Source: Ignavibacteriales bacterium (lineage in GTDB: Bacteria; Bacteroidota; Ignavibacteria; Ignavibacteriales; Ignavibacteriaceae). From it: a stretch of 7,425 nt of DNA. The notes beneath the pieces are model-generated. The model did not search any database, had not been told where the DNA came from, and saw nothing but the letters and a program-made list of their open reading frames with translations. Positions 1 through 6,433 of the stretch are shown in pieces (the stretch's first letter is position 1; the number at the start of each line of letters is the position of its first letter). Where the stretch lies: the NCBI GenBank assembly GCA_020061995.1, contig JAGUXE010000295.1, positions 1-7,425 on the forward strand. Reading direction: 5' to 3'. The position numbers were made by a program, and so were the translations under genes.

Positions 1-228
1 AAAGTTGCTGCCACAGAAGAAGCAAACAAGTTGAATAAAAAACAAGTTGCAAATATGATTATGCTCGGAGCTTTTTTAGAAGTGCGTCCAATTGTTAAAT
101 TAGAAACTATCTTAATGGCACTTCAAAAAGTTCTTCCGGAAAGACATCATCATTTAATTCCGCTAAATGAAAAAGCAATTCTTCTCGGAAAAGAACTTAT
201 TCAGAAACAGTATCAAGAAACTATTTAG
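1..228 (+). CDS. 2-oxoacid:ferredoxin (acceptor) oxidoreductase, gamma subunit, 3' end (partial)
   Basis: The reading frame is open from base 1 to the TAG at 226-228. It gives the last 75 residues of a protein that starts upstream of the window; the TTG at 31 is internal and not the start. The segment ANMIMLGAFLE and the C-terminal ERHHHLIPLNEKAILLGKEL match what I know of the end of the gamma (POR/KOR catalytic gamma) subunit of 2-oxoglutarate/2-oxoacid:ferredoxin oxidoreductases. These enzymes are cytoplasmic, oxygen-sensitive, TPP-dependent complexes that interconvert a 2-oxoacid and CoA with acyl-CoA, CO2 and reduced ferredoxin. The gamma subunit is usually about 180 aa, so somewhat over half is missing here. 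The alpha and beta subunit genes would be expected just upstream. Substrate specificity (2-oxoglutarate, pyruvate or branched-chain) cannot be decided from this tail. The family call is fairly secure; a korC-like assignment is only inferred. Confidence 0.85.
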   Translation, partial: KVAATEEANKLNKKQVANMIMLGAFLEVRPIVKLETILMALQKVLPERHHHLIPLNEKAILLGKELIQKQYQETI

Positions 229-253
229 TAATATTTATATGAATTTATTGTTC

Positions 254-259
254 GGGGGA
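254..259 (+). promoter_or_regulatory. Ribosome binding site for the small ferritin-like protein
   Basis: GGGGGA lies 4 nt upstream of ATG 264. It is a purine-rich Shine-Dalgarno match in otherwise AT-rich spacer and supports this start. Confidence 0.6.
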
Positions 260-263
260 TTAT

Positions 264-527
264 ATGACCGAAAATGAAAATACAAAATGTGGACACGCAT
301 GCAAGAATTCCTGCGCAATGCTTAATGAAGCATTGCGAAAAGAAACTGCATCAGTGCGGTTTTATGAGGGAGTCTTTGATCAATGTCATTCGCCTGAAAT
401 AAGAAATTTTCTTGTCGATCTTATTGATGAGAGAAGAAATAATATTTTAAGAATTATTCAGAAGTTGAATGAAATTCATGCCCGCTCTCAATCACTCGAC
501 GGTATTATTGCTAGTTTTACTTCTTAA
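264..527 (+). CDS. Small Cys-rich protein with ferritin/rubrerythrin-like helical pair
   Basis: This 87-residue protein starts at ATG 264 behind a strong GGGGGA Shine-Dalgarno sequence at 254-259. It lies 35 nt after the oxidoreductase gene, so the two may be co-transcribed. The N-terminus has three closely spaced cysteines (C9, C13, C17, pattern CxxxCxxxC) with H11 between them, and a fourth cysteine at C41. Residues 20-72 look all-helical. The first helix reads ALRKETASVRFYEG (E27, Y34, E35) and the second carries E56 in DERRNNILRI. This resembles one helical pair of a ferritin-like/rubrerythrin domain, where E...(F)YE and ExxH motifs bind a di-iron centre. Here the ExxH position reads ERRN, so the metal-ligating histidine is missing. 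It has no signal peptide or membrane segment. It could be a dimerising half-ferritin-like protein or a structural relative without a metal site. The function is unknown and the fold call is inference. Confidence 0.7.
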   Translation: MTENENTKCGHACKNSCAMLNEALRKETASVRFYEGVFDQCHSPEIRNFLVDLIDERRNNILRIIQKLNEIHARSQSLDGIIASFTS

Positions 528-539
528 AGAATTTCATTA

Positions 540-577
540 AGGGATTTTATTGACGATATTATCGAAATAAAATCCCT
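540..577. terminator. Perfect 12-bp inverted repeat between convergent genes, likely bidirectional terminator
   Basis: AGGGATTTTATT (540-551) is the exact reverse complement of AATAAAATCCCT (566-577). Inside the loop a further CGAT/ATCG pair (554-557 with 561-564) can stack on a 3-nt apex. The hairpin begins 13 nt after the stop of the small ferritin-like gene and lies about 120 nt beyond the stop of the convergent hybrid kinase gene. The downstream T-tract is poor on both strands (CCTCTTC on plus, TTAATGAAATTC on minus), so it is not a textbook intrinsic terminator. Position and stem length still make transcript termination or 3'-end protection the likeliest role. Confidence 0.6.
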
Positions 578-697
578 CCTCTTCAATTGGCATCCTTTTA
601 TTTGTTTCAGTTTCCCATTCTCGACAGTCAACATTTTAATCATGAACCATTCGTGAAAAAAGGACTCATAAAGTTTCATTAACAATTCTTAGAATTA
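578..697. other. Convergent intergenic spacer
   Basis: This is the remainder of the gap between the two convergent transcription units, after the hairpin at 540-577. I see no supported ORF or RNA gene. A short imperfect hairpin (CATGAA at 641-646 with TTCGTG at 650-655, one G-U pair) and a near-palindrome ATTCTTAGAAT abutting the kinase stop codon are the only local structures. Neither is strong enough to call. Confidence 0.5.
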
Positions 698-2653
698 TTA
701 TCCAAGATATTTGTGTATTAGTGAGATAAGTTCAGGCTTGGTATATGGTTTTACTAATATATCGTTTAGTCCGCTTGCAAGAAACTTCTCTTTGTCGGCT
801 CTGCTTGCATAACCTGTTGTTGCAATAATTGGTGTTGATTTATAACCCGGTACAGCTCTTATATATTTGGTTACTTCAATTCCATCAAGACTTGTACTTA
901 AGTTGATATCCATTAAGATTAATGAGTAAGGGGATCGCTTTGCCATTTCAATTGCAGTTCTTCCGTCTCTCGCACAATCAACCCTTGCAATCTTTTGTAA
1001 AAACAATTTAGTTACTTCTTGATTAATCAAATTATCTTCAACATATAAAACATGGATACTTCTTGAAAATTCAATTTTTTCGGGAATTTCAATTGGTTCG
1101 ATAGTTTTTGATAAAGGTTGTAGAACCTGTTCAAACTCCTCACCGATTTTTGTAGCAGGAAACCAAATTGTAAAAGTTGTCCCTTTTCCTAAAACACTTT
1201 CAACCGTTAAAATCCCGTACATTATTTCGACCATTTTTTTTGCAATGGATAAACCAAGTCCGGAACCTTCATAATTGCGGCTAAAACCCTCACTCGCCTG
1301 GCGGAATTCTTGAAAGATAAGGTCAAGATGATGTTTTGCAATTCCAATTCCTGTATCCGAAATAGAAATCTTAGCCCAAAGTTTTTCATTATTTAATGCA
1401 TTCTCAACTGTAATCGTAATTCCGCCGTGATGTGTATACTTAATAGCATTATCAACAATATTCGATATAGCTTGATTAAGAAATTTTTCATATACAAAAA
1501 CATAGAGTCCGCTGTCTTTATTCAATATTTCGAAGGAAAGATTCTTTTCGGAAGCAGTTTTGCTATGCTGGACCAAAATATACTCCAAACTTTCAGCGAC
1601 AGGATATTCTGAAAATTTGAGTAAAGAACTGTCCGATTCTATTTCCGACAAATCTAATATTGAGTTTAATGTATTCATCAAACGGGTTCCGGAATGCAAT
1701 ATTCTTTCAACCATTTTTTGATGTTCAGCATTTTCGGTAAGTTCTTCCGCTAACAATTGCGACATCCCCAAAATACCCATAAGAGGCGTTCGAAGTTCGT
1801 GATTCATGTTTGCAAGAATAGAAGTTTTTAAGCGATTTGATTCTTCGGCTTTTCCAAGAGCAGCTTTCAGATCAATTTCCATTCGTTTTTTGTCGGTAAT
1901 ATCTTCACCAATTTTAAGATAATTTGTAATACTTCCATTGTCATTAAAAACGGGTGAAATATATACAGCTTCCCAATACAACGAGCCATCTGCTTTTTTA
2001 TTTACAAATTCACTTCTCCACTCTTGTCCGGATCTTATAGTTCCCCAAAGAGTTTTATACTCGGACTCACTCGTATGTCCGGATTTTAAAAATGAAGGAG
2101 TTTTCCCGATAGCATAAGAAGTTCTATATCCGGTAACTTTTTCAAAAGAGGGATTCACATATTCAATAATACCTTCAATATCTGTAAATACAACTATAAC
2201 GCTGCTTTGTTCGACAGCTATAGAAAGTCTTTTTAATTGATCTTCTACTCTTATTCGATCTCTTATGTTTTTCCATTCACGAAGAATACGGTCAACAAGA
2301 TGAGGCATATCAGCAAAAACTTCAGGTGATTTTACCACATAATCAAGTGCACCGAGTTTCATTGCTTCAACAACAAATGCCTCATTACCGAAGCTTGTCA
2401 TCAGTATAATAGGAGTTTTGAGATGGTCTTTTTTATCTTTCTGAATGAGGGAAGTACCATTGCCGTCAGGGAGTTTCCAATCAGAAATAATTAAATCAGG
2501 TTGAAATGAAACAAGCAGTTCATTTGCTTGCGAGAGATTGGCTGCACGTTTTAAACTGAATTCATTTACCCGACGTTCGAAACTTCTCTGAATTAATTCG
2601 TAATGAGATGTTTCATCTTCCACGATTAAGATTTTTTTTACAGTTTTTTCCAT
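698..2653 (-). CDS. Hybrid sensor histidine kinase, REC-PAS-HisKA-HATPase_c-REC
   Basis: This 651-aa cytoplasmic hybrid kinase has no membrane segment. An N-terminal receiver spans about 6-125, with acidic pair E12/D13, phospho-acceptor D58 in ISDWKLPDG, T86 and K108. A PAS domain follows (about 140-255; WRSEFVNKKADGSLYWE, ending GEDITDKK). HisKA has phospho-accepting H285 in NMNHELRTP. The HATPase_c domain (about 385-500) has N-box N398/N402, G1 box DTGIGI (D433) and G2 box GSGLGL (463-468). A C-terminal receiver spans about 533-650, with E539/D540, D582 in LMDINL, T613 and K635. By family knowledge it autophosphorylates H285 and can pass phosphate to D582, while the N-terminal receiver likely takes input from another kinase. 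The start ATG 2653 lies 7 nt after the response-regulator stop without a clear Shine-Dalgarno, suggesting translational coupling. The PAS resembles the NifL/redox-type subgroup, but no cofactor can be assigned. All key residues are intact. Confidence 0.95.
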   Translation of the reverse strand: MEKTVKKILIVEDETSHYELIQRSFERRVNEFSLKRAANLSQANELLVSFQPDLIISDWKLPDGNGTSLIQKDKKDHLKTPIILMTSFGNEAFVVEAMKLGALDYVVKSPEVFADMPHLVDRILREWKNIRDRIRVEDQLKRLSIAVEQSSVIVVFTDIEGIIEYVNPSFEKVTGYRTSYAIGKTPSFLKSGHTSESEYKTLWGTIRSGQEWRSEFVNKKADGSLYWEAVYISPVFNDNGSITNYLKIGEDITDKKRMEIDLKAALGKAEESNRLKTSILANMNHELRTPLMGILGMSQLLAEELTENAEHQKMVERILHSGTRLMNTLNSILDLSEIESDSSLLKFSEYPVAESLEYILVQHSKTASEKNLSFEILNKDSGLYVFVYEKFLNQAISNIVDNAIKYTHHGGITITVENALNNEKLWAKISISDTGIGIAKHHLDLIFQEFRQASEGFSRNYEGSGLGLSIAKKMVEIMYGILTVESVLGKGTTFTIWFPATKIGEEFEQVLQPLSKTIEPIEIPEKIEFSRSIHVLYVEDNLINQEVTKLFLQKIARVDCARDGRTAIEMAKRSPYSLILMDINLSTSLDGIEVTKYIRAVPGYKSTPIIATTGYASRADKEKFLASGLNDILVKPYTKPELISLIHKYLG

Positions 2654-2660
2654 AGAAATT

Positions 2661-3107
2661 CTAAGAATGATTATTGTTTTTGTTTAATTCTAACCAGTAA
2701 TAGGCTAAGGTGTTTATCATTTTTTTATAATTAGGATAATCGCTTGGTTTAACCAAATAACTATTAGCGTTGTTCGAGTATGATTTTTCGATATCATAAG
2801 GAGATTCAGATGTTGTTAAAACTACTACCGGAATCTGTTTTAAATTCTTATTGCTTTTAATTGATGTTAAAACATTCACTCCGTCAATCTTGGGAAGACG
2901 TAGGTCAAGTAAAATTAAATTGGGTAAAGGAAAAGACTCACTAGTTTTGTTTATTAGCTTTTCATTAAGATAATTCAAAGCCTCCTCGCCATCTTTTGTA
3001 TGAATAATTTCATTTGGAATTTCGCATTCCTTGAAGCTTCTTTTTACAAGTTCAGCATGATCGGTATTATCTTCAACCAGAAGAATTTGCATGATACGGT
3101 TATTCAA
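2661..3107 (-). CDS. Single-domain response regulator, Rcp1-like receiver
   Basis: This 148-aa protein consists of one receiver domain and nothing else. The acidic pair is E12/D13 (LLVEDN), the phospho-acceptor is D68 in LLDLRLP, the switch residue is T98 in VVVLTTSE, and the conserved lysine is K120 in YLVKP. The long insert between beta2 and beta3 (EALNYLNEK...) and the ending WLELN are typical of the Rcp1 family, the CheY-like partners of phytochromes and other soluble PAS/GAF kinases. It lacks any DNA-binding or enzymatic output domain, so it probably acts as a phosphate shuttle or by protein contact. The start is TTG at 3107: AAGGAG (3119-3114 on this strand) sits 6 nt before it, whereas the alternative ATG at 3092 (residue 6) is too far from that site. 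It lies 11 nt after the upstream kinase gene, and its Shine-Dalgarno overlaps that gene's stop codon. Its most likely phosphodonor is the 816-aa kinase. Confidence 0.93.
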   Translation of the reverse strand: MNNRIMQILLVEDNTDHAELVKRSFKECEIPNEIIHTKDGEEALNYLNEKLINKTSESFPLPNLILLDLRLPKIDGVNVLTSIKSNKNLKQIPVVVLTTSESPYDIEKSYSNNANSYLVKPSDYPNYKKMINTLAYYWLELNKNNNHS

Positions 3108-3113
3108 TTAGTA

Positions 3114-3119
3114 CTCCTT
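3114..3119 (-). promoter_or_regulatory. Ribosome binding site that decides the TTG start of the response regulator
   Basis: On the minus strand AAGGAG is followed by a 6-nt spacer (TACTAA) and TTG. It overlaps the last base of the upstream kinase's TGA stop, a geometry consistent with translational coupling. It is about 21 nt from the downstream ATG, so TTG is the better start. Confidence 0.7.
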
Positions 3120-5569
3120 CATGTAGTAGTATTAAGAGTGAAAAAAAATGTTGACCCCGTTCCGGGTCCATCAGAATGAACCCAAATTTTCCCTCCATGT
3201 AATTCTATAACTCTTTTAACAAAAGCGAGACCTATTCCATTCCCTTCGTTCGATGGATCTAATTTATCAAACAAACCGAATATTTTCTCAAAATATTCAG
3301 CTTGAATTCCTATTCCGTTATCTTTAACATAAAATTGATTAATACCGTTTATAGTTAAACACCCGATTTTTATTGTTGGGTTTTCAGGGTTTCCGATATA
3401 TTTAATTCCATTTTCTATAAGATTTTGAAAAACTTCGCCGATTCTTATTCGATCTGCCGACATTTCAGTCATGTTTTGTTGAACTATTATCGTAATATTT
3501 TTCGAATTTATTAGTCCTTGTAATAATTCAACGGTTTCTTTGACTAATTCGGTTGCCCCGAATTTTGTTGAAGGATTAATTATTCTACCAATACGAGAGA
3601 GCATCAGTAAATCTTCAAGAAGGCTTTGCATTTTATCAGCCGCATTGGAAATCCTTTTTATATCGGCTTCAAGTCTGCCAAAATTGCCCTCTTTGGCATC
3701 CTTCATTAACATCCCAAGAAAACCTTTAATTGTAATTACCGGACTTTTTAGATCATGCGAAACTGTATATGTAAATCTTTCCAATTCTGCATTTTTAGTT
3801 TCCAGATTAGTCAAATACTCTTTTATTAATTCATCTTTTCGTTTTCTCTCGGTGACATCAAGATAGGTTCCGACCATTCGAAGAGGTCTTCCATAATCAT
3901 CATACTCAACAATTTTACCCATAGAGAGTATCCACTTCCATTCGCCGGTAAATGTTTTTTGTCTTGCTTCTACTATGTAACTATCTGATTTTTTATTTAC
4001 ATAATCTGAAAATGTTTTCATAACAACATCACGGTCATCCGGGTGTAATCGTTCAAGCCACTCAGAATGAGATTCAGTTGTTTTGTCGGGATCATAAGAT
4101 AAAAGAGCAGCGTAAGCCGAATCAATTTTTGCAACTCCCGTAATCAGGTTGAGATCGTATAAACCCTGTCCCGATGCCTTTAATGCAAGCTTAAGACGCT
4201 CTTCATTTTCTCTAAGTGCCTCGTCTATCTGGATACGTTCAATTTCGGAAGCCGCTCTTGAAGCAAAGATTGTTAGAAAATTGTTTTTACTATTATAGTT
4301 GGTCATCGGTTTATCATCCATACCGACTAATAATCCAAGCGGTTTTCCCGATGTTGCAAATAGTGGAATTCCGATATAGCTTTCAATTCCCAACTTTTGC
4401 AGAAGCTGATCTTTTGGAAATTTCTTTTGTACACCTTTAGCAAAAATTTTTAAATCTTTTTCAAGTAACATTTCACAAGGAGTATCAGTTATCTCAAATT
4501 CAATATTTTCAATTATTACGCCATCCATTGCCAATGCAATTGTTTTTACTTTTAAAGCTGAAACGTCCGTAAACTTTGCAATGAAGGTATACTTCAATTT
4601 TAGTAATGTTGAAAGTTCTTTTACAAGGGGGTGGAGAAAGTTATATGCTACATGATTAGTTTCTTTAACGATAGAGTGAATCGCATTATTAAAAAATAAT
4701 TTTTCAGTAATGTCATTTGCCAATAACAATTCCGCATCATATCCCTCAAAAACAATAGAATGAGATGTAACCTCCACATCAATTACTGAACGATCTTTTT
4801 TATAATGCTTTTGCAAAACAGAGTCGAAAGATTTATTAATCTTTTCTGAATTAGATACAGATTCTGTCGGGCAAATTAAATCTGATATTGTCATCTCCAA
4901 AAACTCGTCCATAGAATAGCCATAATTTTTTATAGCTGCTTCATTAATAGCAAGAAATCTCAAACTTTTTTTATCATAAACCCACATTGGGAGGGGATTT
5001 GCATAAAAAAGCTTTTTGTAAAGTATTTCTGATTCTTTCAGTTTTTTTTGAGCAATTATTTGTTCTGTTATATCGGTTTGTGTTCCCCATAAACCGTGCA
5101 TATAACCGTCTTCAAATACACCGACGGTATTATTCAGAAAATAGACTTTTTCCCCATCTTTATTCTTCTCTTCTGAAATTTGATTTGTTAAAGTAAAATT
5201 ATTTTCTACCCATGGGATAAGAGCATCAATCATTTCGTCGATATCCCCCACCCAAAAATCCGAGAGTGTTTTACCTATAATTTCGTTTGGACTCTCAAAA
5301 CCATACATTTTGGCAAAAGATTTATTTGCTTCTGTAATTTTTGAAGTAAGTAAATATTGACGGGCAAATTCCCTTTGAGGTAAAGATAACGGAATCGGTG
5401 GGGATAATTGAATATAAGAAATCCCCTCGGATGTTTTTGCAAGAAATAAATTTAACTTTTCTTGATAAGATTTTAGTGCAGCTTCTATTGAAGATTTCTC
5501 AGCAACTTTTTTCCGAAGATCAGCAAGTTCTTCAGTGAAAGATGTAAACAATTTTTCTTCTTCAATCAT
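3119..5569 (-). CDS. Soluble multi-sensor histidine kinase, PAS-PAS-GAF-PAS-HisKA-HATPase_c
   Basis: This 816-aa kinase has no membrane segment or signal peptide, so sensing is likely cytoplasmic. After a short N-terminal coiled coil (about 10-40) comes PAS1 (about 40-170; contains a SPPIPLSLP insert, ends WGTQTDITEQ). PAS2 spans about 180-290 (ends LLANDITEK). A GAF-like domain spans about 295-445 (ESYIGIPLFATSGKPLGLLVG). PAS3, of the PAS_3 type, spans about 455-576 (WKWILSMGKIVEYDDYGRPL, YLDVTERK). HisKA has H605 in YTVSHDLKSP. The HATPase_c domain has N-box N716/N720, G1 box KDNGIGI (D750) and G2 box GNGIGL (776-781). In the GAF I see no obvious bilin-binding cysteine context, so a phytochrome is not supported and the ligand is unknown. 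The HisKA subtype (LERFTYTVSHDLKSP) is the one commonly paired with Rcp1-like regulators, and such a regulator gene follows directly. This is the first gene of the three-gene operon. ATG 5569 has no clear Shine-Dalgarno, but an in-frame stop lies just upstream, leaving little alternative. Confidence 0.95.
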   Translation of the reverse strand: MIEEEKLFTSFTEELADLRKKVAEKSSIEAALKSYQEKLNLFLAKTSEGISYIQLSPPIPLSLPQREFARQYLLTSKITEANKSFAKMYGFESPNEIIGKTLSDFWVGDIDEMIDALIPWVENNFTLTNQISEEKNKDGEKVYFLNNTVGVFEDGYMHGLWGTQTDITEQIIAQKKLKESEILYKKLFYANPLPMWVYDKKSLRFLAINEAAIKNYGYSMDEFLEMTISDLICPTESVSNSEKINKSFDSVLQKHYKKDRSVIDVEVTSHSIVFEGYDAELLLANDITEKLFFNNAIHSIVKETNHVAYNFLHPLVKELSTLLKLKYTFIAKFTDVSALKVKTIALAMDGVIIENIEFEITDTPCEMLLEKDLKIFAKGVQKKFPKDQLLQKLGIESYIGIPLFATSGKPLGLLVGMDDKPMTNYNSKNNFLTIFASRAASEIERIQIDEALRENEERLKLALKASGQGLYDLNLITGVAKIDSAYAALLSYDPDKTTESHSEWLERLHPDDRDVVMKTFSDYVNKKSDSYIVEARQKTFTGEWKWILSMGKIVEYDDYGRPLRMVGTYLDVTERKRKDELIKEYLTNLETKNAELERFTYTVSHDLKSPVITIKGFLGMLMKDAKEGNFGRLEADIKRISNAADKMQSLLEDLLMLSRIGRIINPSTKFGATELVKETVELLQGLINSKNITIIVQQNMTEMSADRIRIGEVFQNLIENGIKYIGNPENPTIKIGCLTINGINQFYVKDNGIGIQAEYFEKIFGLFDKLDPSNEGNGIGLAFVKRVIELHGGKIWVHSDGPGTGSTFFFTLNTTT

Positions 5570-5835
5570 ATGGCGAATATTCAGAATTTACAAAAATTGG
5601 TATCTGCTAAAAATCTATCAACTTAAAATAATGATGACTTAATAGGGATTAATCACACTATTACAAAAAGATAAATTTTAGACTTCTAATAAATCACTTT
5701 TTTATATAAATCTAAAGTAAAATATTGTTAAAAGGTTAAAAATAGTAATGAAGGAGTAATATACCCAGTAAAATGAGATTTAAAGTCGGAGCACCCGAAC
5801 ATTGAAAAAAAAACGACCAAAACATAGAATTCAAT
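5570..5835. other. Divergent intergenic region between the kinase operon and cheW
   Basis: This strongly AT-rich, non-coding spacer separates divergent transcription units. No confident promoter for the minus-strand kinase operon could be picked: several -10-like hexamers exist but none has a fitting -35. A short ATG-to-stop stretch at 5773-5805 encodes only MRFKVGAPEH. The nearest Shine-Dalgarno-like AAGGAG (5751-5756) is 16 nt before that ATG, too far to be convincing. A small GC-rich knot at 5785-5798 (TCGG/CCGA with a 5-nt loop) stands out from its surroundings but is too weak to name. No recognisable riboswitch or RNA gene was found. Confidence 0.5.
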
Positions 5836-5862
5836 TAAAGTAATATTAGAATATTTCGATAA
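5836..5862 (+). promoter_or_regulatory. Sigma-28 (FliA-type) promoter for cheW
   Basis: TAAAGTAA (5836-5843), an exact 11-nt spacer, then TTCGATAA (5855-5862). The classical flagellar/chemotaxis sigma-28 consensus is TAAAGTTT-N11-GCCGATAA, so 12 of 16 consensus positions match at exactly the right spacing. Transcription would begin at about 5868-5870. That gives a short leader with the AGAGGA ribosome site and ATG 5902, and puts the alternative ATG 5869 at the transcript's very 5' end. The downstream gene is a chemotaxis gene, which makes a chance match less likely. The assignment is by eye against the enterobacterial/Gram-positive consensus; the host's own sigma-28 preference is unknown. Confidence 0.7.
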
Positions 5863-5891
5863 TCTTGTATGGTAAAACAAAAAATCAAAAC

Positions 5892-5897
5892 AGAGGA
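5892..5897 (+). promoter_or_regulatory. Ribosome binding site selecting the cheW start at 5902
   Basis: AGAGGA is followed by a 4-nt spacer and ATG 5902. The upstream in-frame ATG at 5869 has no purine-rich site and coincides with the predicted transcription start of the sigma-28-type promoter. Confidence 0.65.
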
Positions 5898-5901
5898 AAT
5901 A

Positions 5902-6390
5902 ATGGCAGCAGTTGAAGAGAATAAAAAAGAGTCAACCGAACTCCTACAATTAGTGAGTTTCTTAATTGGGAAAGAGGAATTTGGCGTTGATATAGGATAT
6001 GTACAAGAAATCAATAGGATGGTACAAATAACAAAAGTACCTAACGCCCCCGATTTTGTTGACGGAGTAATTAACCTGAGGGGAAGAATAATCCCGGTCA
6101 TTGACCTTCGACTTAAATTTGGTATGAGACGCAAAGAGCATGATAAAAATACAAGAATTGTGGTTGTTGAAGTCTCGGGGAAAACAGTCGGATTTATTGT
6201 TGATGCTGTTACAGAAGTATTAAGAATCCCCTCCAATATAACAGAAGCCCCGCCGGATATGGTAACCGGAGTAAACTCCGAATTTATAAAAGCTGTTGGT
6301 AAACTCGAAGATCGCCTCTTAATATTGATTGATCTTGAAAAAGTTCTATCACTAGATGAGAAAAAAGAGTTAGCGTCAACTAAAATATAA
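5902..6390 (+). CDS. cheW: Chemotaxis coupling protein CheW
   Basis: This 162-aa protein is a single CheW domain, close to the usual length of about 160-170 aa. CheW is the cytoplasmic adaptor that links MCP receptors to the histidine kinase CheA in chemosensory arrays. Recognisable segments from the chosen start are QLVSFLIGKEEFGVDIGYVQ (about 16-35), VDGVINLRGRIIPVIDLRLK (about 53-72, including the conserved NLRG at 58-61), VGFIVDAVTEVLRIP (about 96-110) and AVGKLEDRLLILIDLEKVL (about 131-149). The frame is open 11 codons further up to ATG 5869. However, the ribosome site at 5892-5897 and the sigma-28-type promoter ending at 5862 favour ATG 5902. It is followed by a decayed MCP tail and then an intact MCP gene on the same strand, consistent with a chemoreceptor locus. 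No cheA is visible in the window. Confidence 0.95.
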   Translation: MAAVEENKKESTELLQLVSFLIGKEEFGVDIGYVQEINRMVQITKVPNAPDFVDGVINLRGRIIPVIDLRLKFGMRRKEHDKNTRIVVVEVSGKTVGFIVDAVTEVLRIPSNITEAPPDMVTGVNSEFIKAVGKLEDRLLILIDLEKVLSLDEKKELASTKI

Positions 6391-6433
6391 TAACAGCTCT
6401 AAATAATTATAGAGTCTGGAAATATTTAATTAA

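Noticed and set aside
582..590. Possible mobile element, CRISPR array, tRNA or rRNA anywhere in the window
   Set aside because: Reading both strands showed no transposase, no regularly spaced repeats, no tRNA-like cloverleaf and no rRNA segments.
641..655. Short hairpin CATGAA-CCA-TTCGTG as terminator of the kinase operon
   Set aside because: The stem is only 6 bp with one G-U pair, and on the minus strand the T-run precedes rather than follows it.
684..2668. ATTCTTAGAATT near-palindrome at both ends of the hybrid kinase gene (near 685-696 and, on the other strand, near 2657-2668)
   Set aside because: A 12-base AT-rich near-palindrome occurring twice in AT-rich DNA is likely by chance. There is no target duplication or other mobile-element sign.
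3540..3866. 108-aa plus-strand frame antisense to the 816-aa kinase
   Set aside because: It lies opposite the HisKA-coding region of the kinase. The peptide has no recognisable domain or ribosome site.
3119..5569. 816-aa kinase as a bacteriophytochrome
   Set aside because: It has PAS and GAF domains and an Rcp1-like partner. However, the PAS/GAF order and the lack of a PHY domain or an evident bilin-binding cysteine context do not support a phytochrome.
5869..5901. Upstream ATG extending CheW by 11 residues
   Set aside because: It has no ribosome site and it coincides with the predicted sigma-28 transcription start. The extension (MVKQKIKTEEI) does not belong to the CheW domain.
5835..6236. 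133-aa minus-strand frame opposite cheW
   Set aside because: It is antisense to a clearly conserved CheW coding sequence, and its low-complexity Ser/Thr/Ile-rich translation resembles no family. It is a shadow frame.
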